Positions 63,612-64,000 of a stretch of 64,000 nucleotides of DNA are shown piece by piece (the stretch's first letter is position 1; the number at the start of each line of letters is the position of its first letter). The notes beneath the pieces were generated by a model. That model was not told the origin of the DNA and ran no database searches. It worked only from the letters and a program-made list of their open reading frames with translations. The translations under genes and the position numbers were made by a program. The stretch lies in contig OZ021727.1 of NCBI GenBank assembly GCA_963978545.1, positions 89,620,447 through 89,684,446 of the forward strand, given 5' to 3'. This stretch comes from Linyphia triangularis. Taxonomy: Eukaryota; Arthropoda; Arachnida; Araneae; Linyphiidae.

Positions 63612-64000
63612 GTAGAACCTCGATTAACCGTCCCTCTTTCATCCGGAACTCTCTGTTAACCGACCATCCTTTAGTCGACATCAAAAATCTCCCAAATGAG
63701 TAATAAATCATTTGCTCTTTTTAAAACCGGAATATTTTCCTTTACGCTAAATTGGCATAATTAATGGTGAGGCTTTTGACCGTTTTTCAAAATGACTGAC
63801 ATGGTTAGAGCAATAATCGTATGCAGATCAAACTGAACTATTGCTTTTAAAAAGACTTCGGGATAGAACCGCGAAACAACGATTATCAAGATTACGACAA
63901 CAAAAACTCATTTCCAACAATTATGTCCAAAAAAAAAAAAAAAAAAAAATTAAAAGCCCTGCATTCAATAAATGAAAATAATTTACTTTTTATTATTTTT
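63612..64000 (+). mobile_element. pogo/Tigger-like element, left end, runs off the window
   Basis: cagtagaacctcgattaacc follows TA and is followed by gttaaccgacc words. The right end is outside the window. 63700-64000 shows no recognised coding. Confidence 0.65.

Overview
The window is AT-rich animal nuclear DNA. Its introns follow GT-AG, both genes are split into many small exons, and transposon debris lies between and inside them. The gene content and the transposon mix (Tc1/mariner with a DUF4817-like N-terminus, hAT, Helitron, Gypsy and Copia relics, a tRNA-derived SINE) fit a protostome, most likely an arthropod. The species cannot be fixed from sequence alone.

Two host genes are supported. 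On the + strand, 1487-13408, six in-phase exons encode the linker end and the whole kinase domain of a group II p21-activated kinase (PAK4/5/6, fly mushroom bodies tiny), with a natural stop. The N-terminal CRIB half must lie upstream of the window. On the - strand, 56576 down to 29632, nine small exons can be chained in perfect phase into a 314-residue type I membrane protein. It has a signal peptide, one luminal LAMP domain with four cysteines, one membrane span and a short tail ending in a YxxPhi motif. It resembles LAMP5/BAD-LAMP/UNC-46. Only two of its exons stand out as open frames; the rest were found by splice sites, phase and family motifs. A candidate promoter with NRF1-like and YY1-like motifs sits at about 56730-56780. 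The two genes converge tail to tail, with about 16 kb of untranslated region and repeats between the stop codons.

Layout. 1-13.4 kb: kinase gene, its introns loaded with a CAGGGTTCCCAC MITE (5-bp target duplications, twice nested). 13.4-24 kb: probable 3' UTR and AT-rich DNA, more MITEs, a hairpin element. 24.0-27.3 kb: a decayed hAT element with a perfect 8-bp duplication and later insertions. 27.3-29.6 kb: repeats, a Gypsy reverse transcriptase fossil, a SINE. 29.6-56.8 kb: LAMP-like gene; its introns hold foldback elements, a 79-bp minisatellite, internally deleted mariner elements, a solo LTR, a Copia fossil, a Tigger-like MITE, a 3.1-kb Helitron with minisatellite core, paired TTAA elements and a long AT microsatellite. 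56.8-64 kb: SINEs, foldback elements, a Tc1 element with doubled terminal repeats nested in another repeat, piggyBac-like and pogo-like ends.

There is no operon-like or defence-like gene system here, and I found no convincing new multi-gene system. The points most worth a second look are the LAMP-like gene model (no luminal N-glycosylation sequon, upstream ORF, 3' UTR intron, an exon flanked by inverted transposon copies) and several repeat families whose boundaries are fixed by target duplications or nested insertions.
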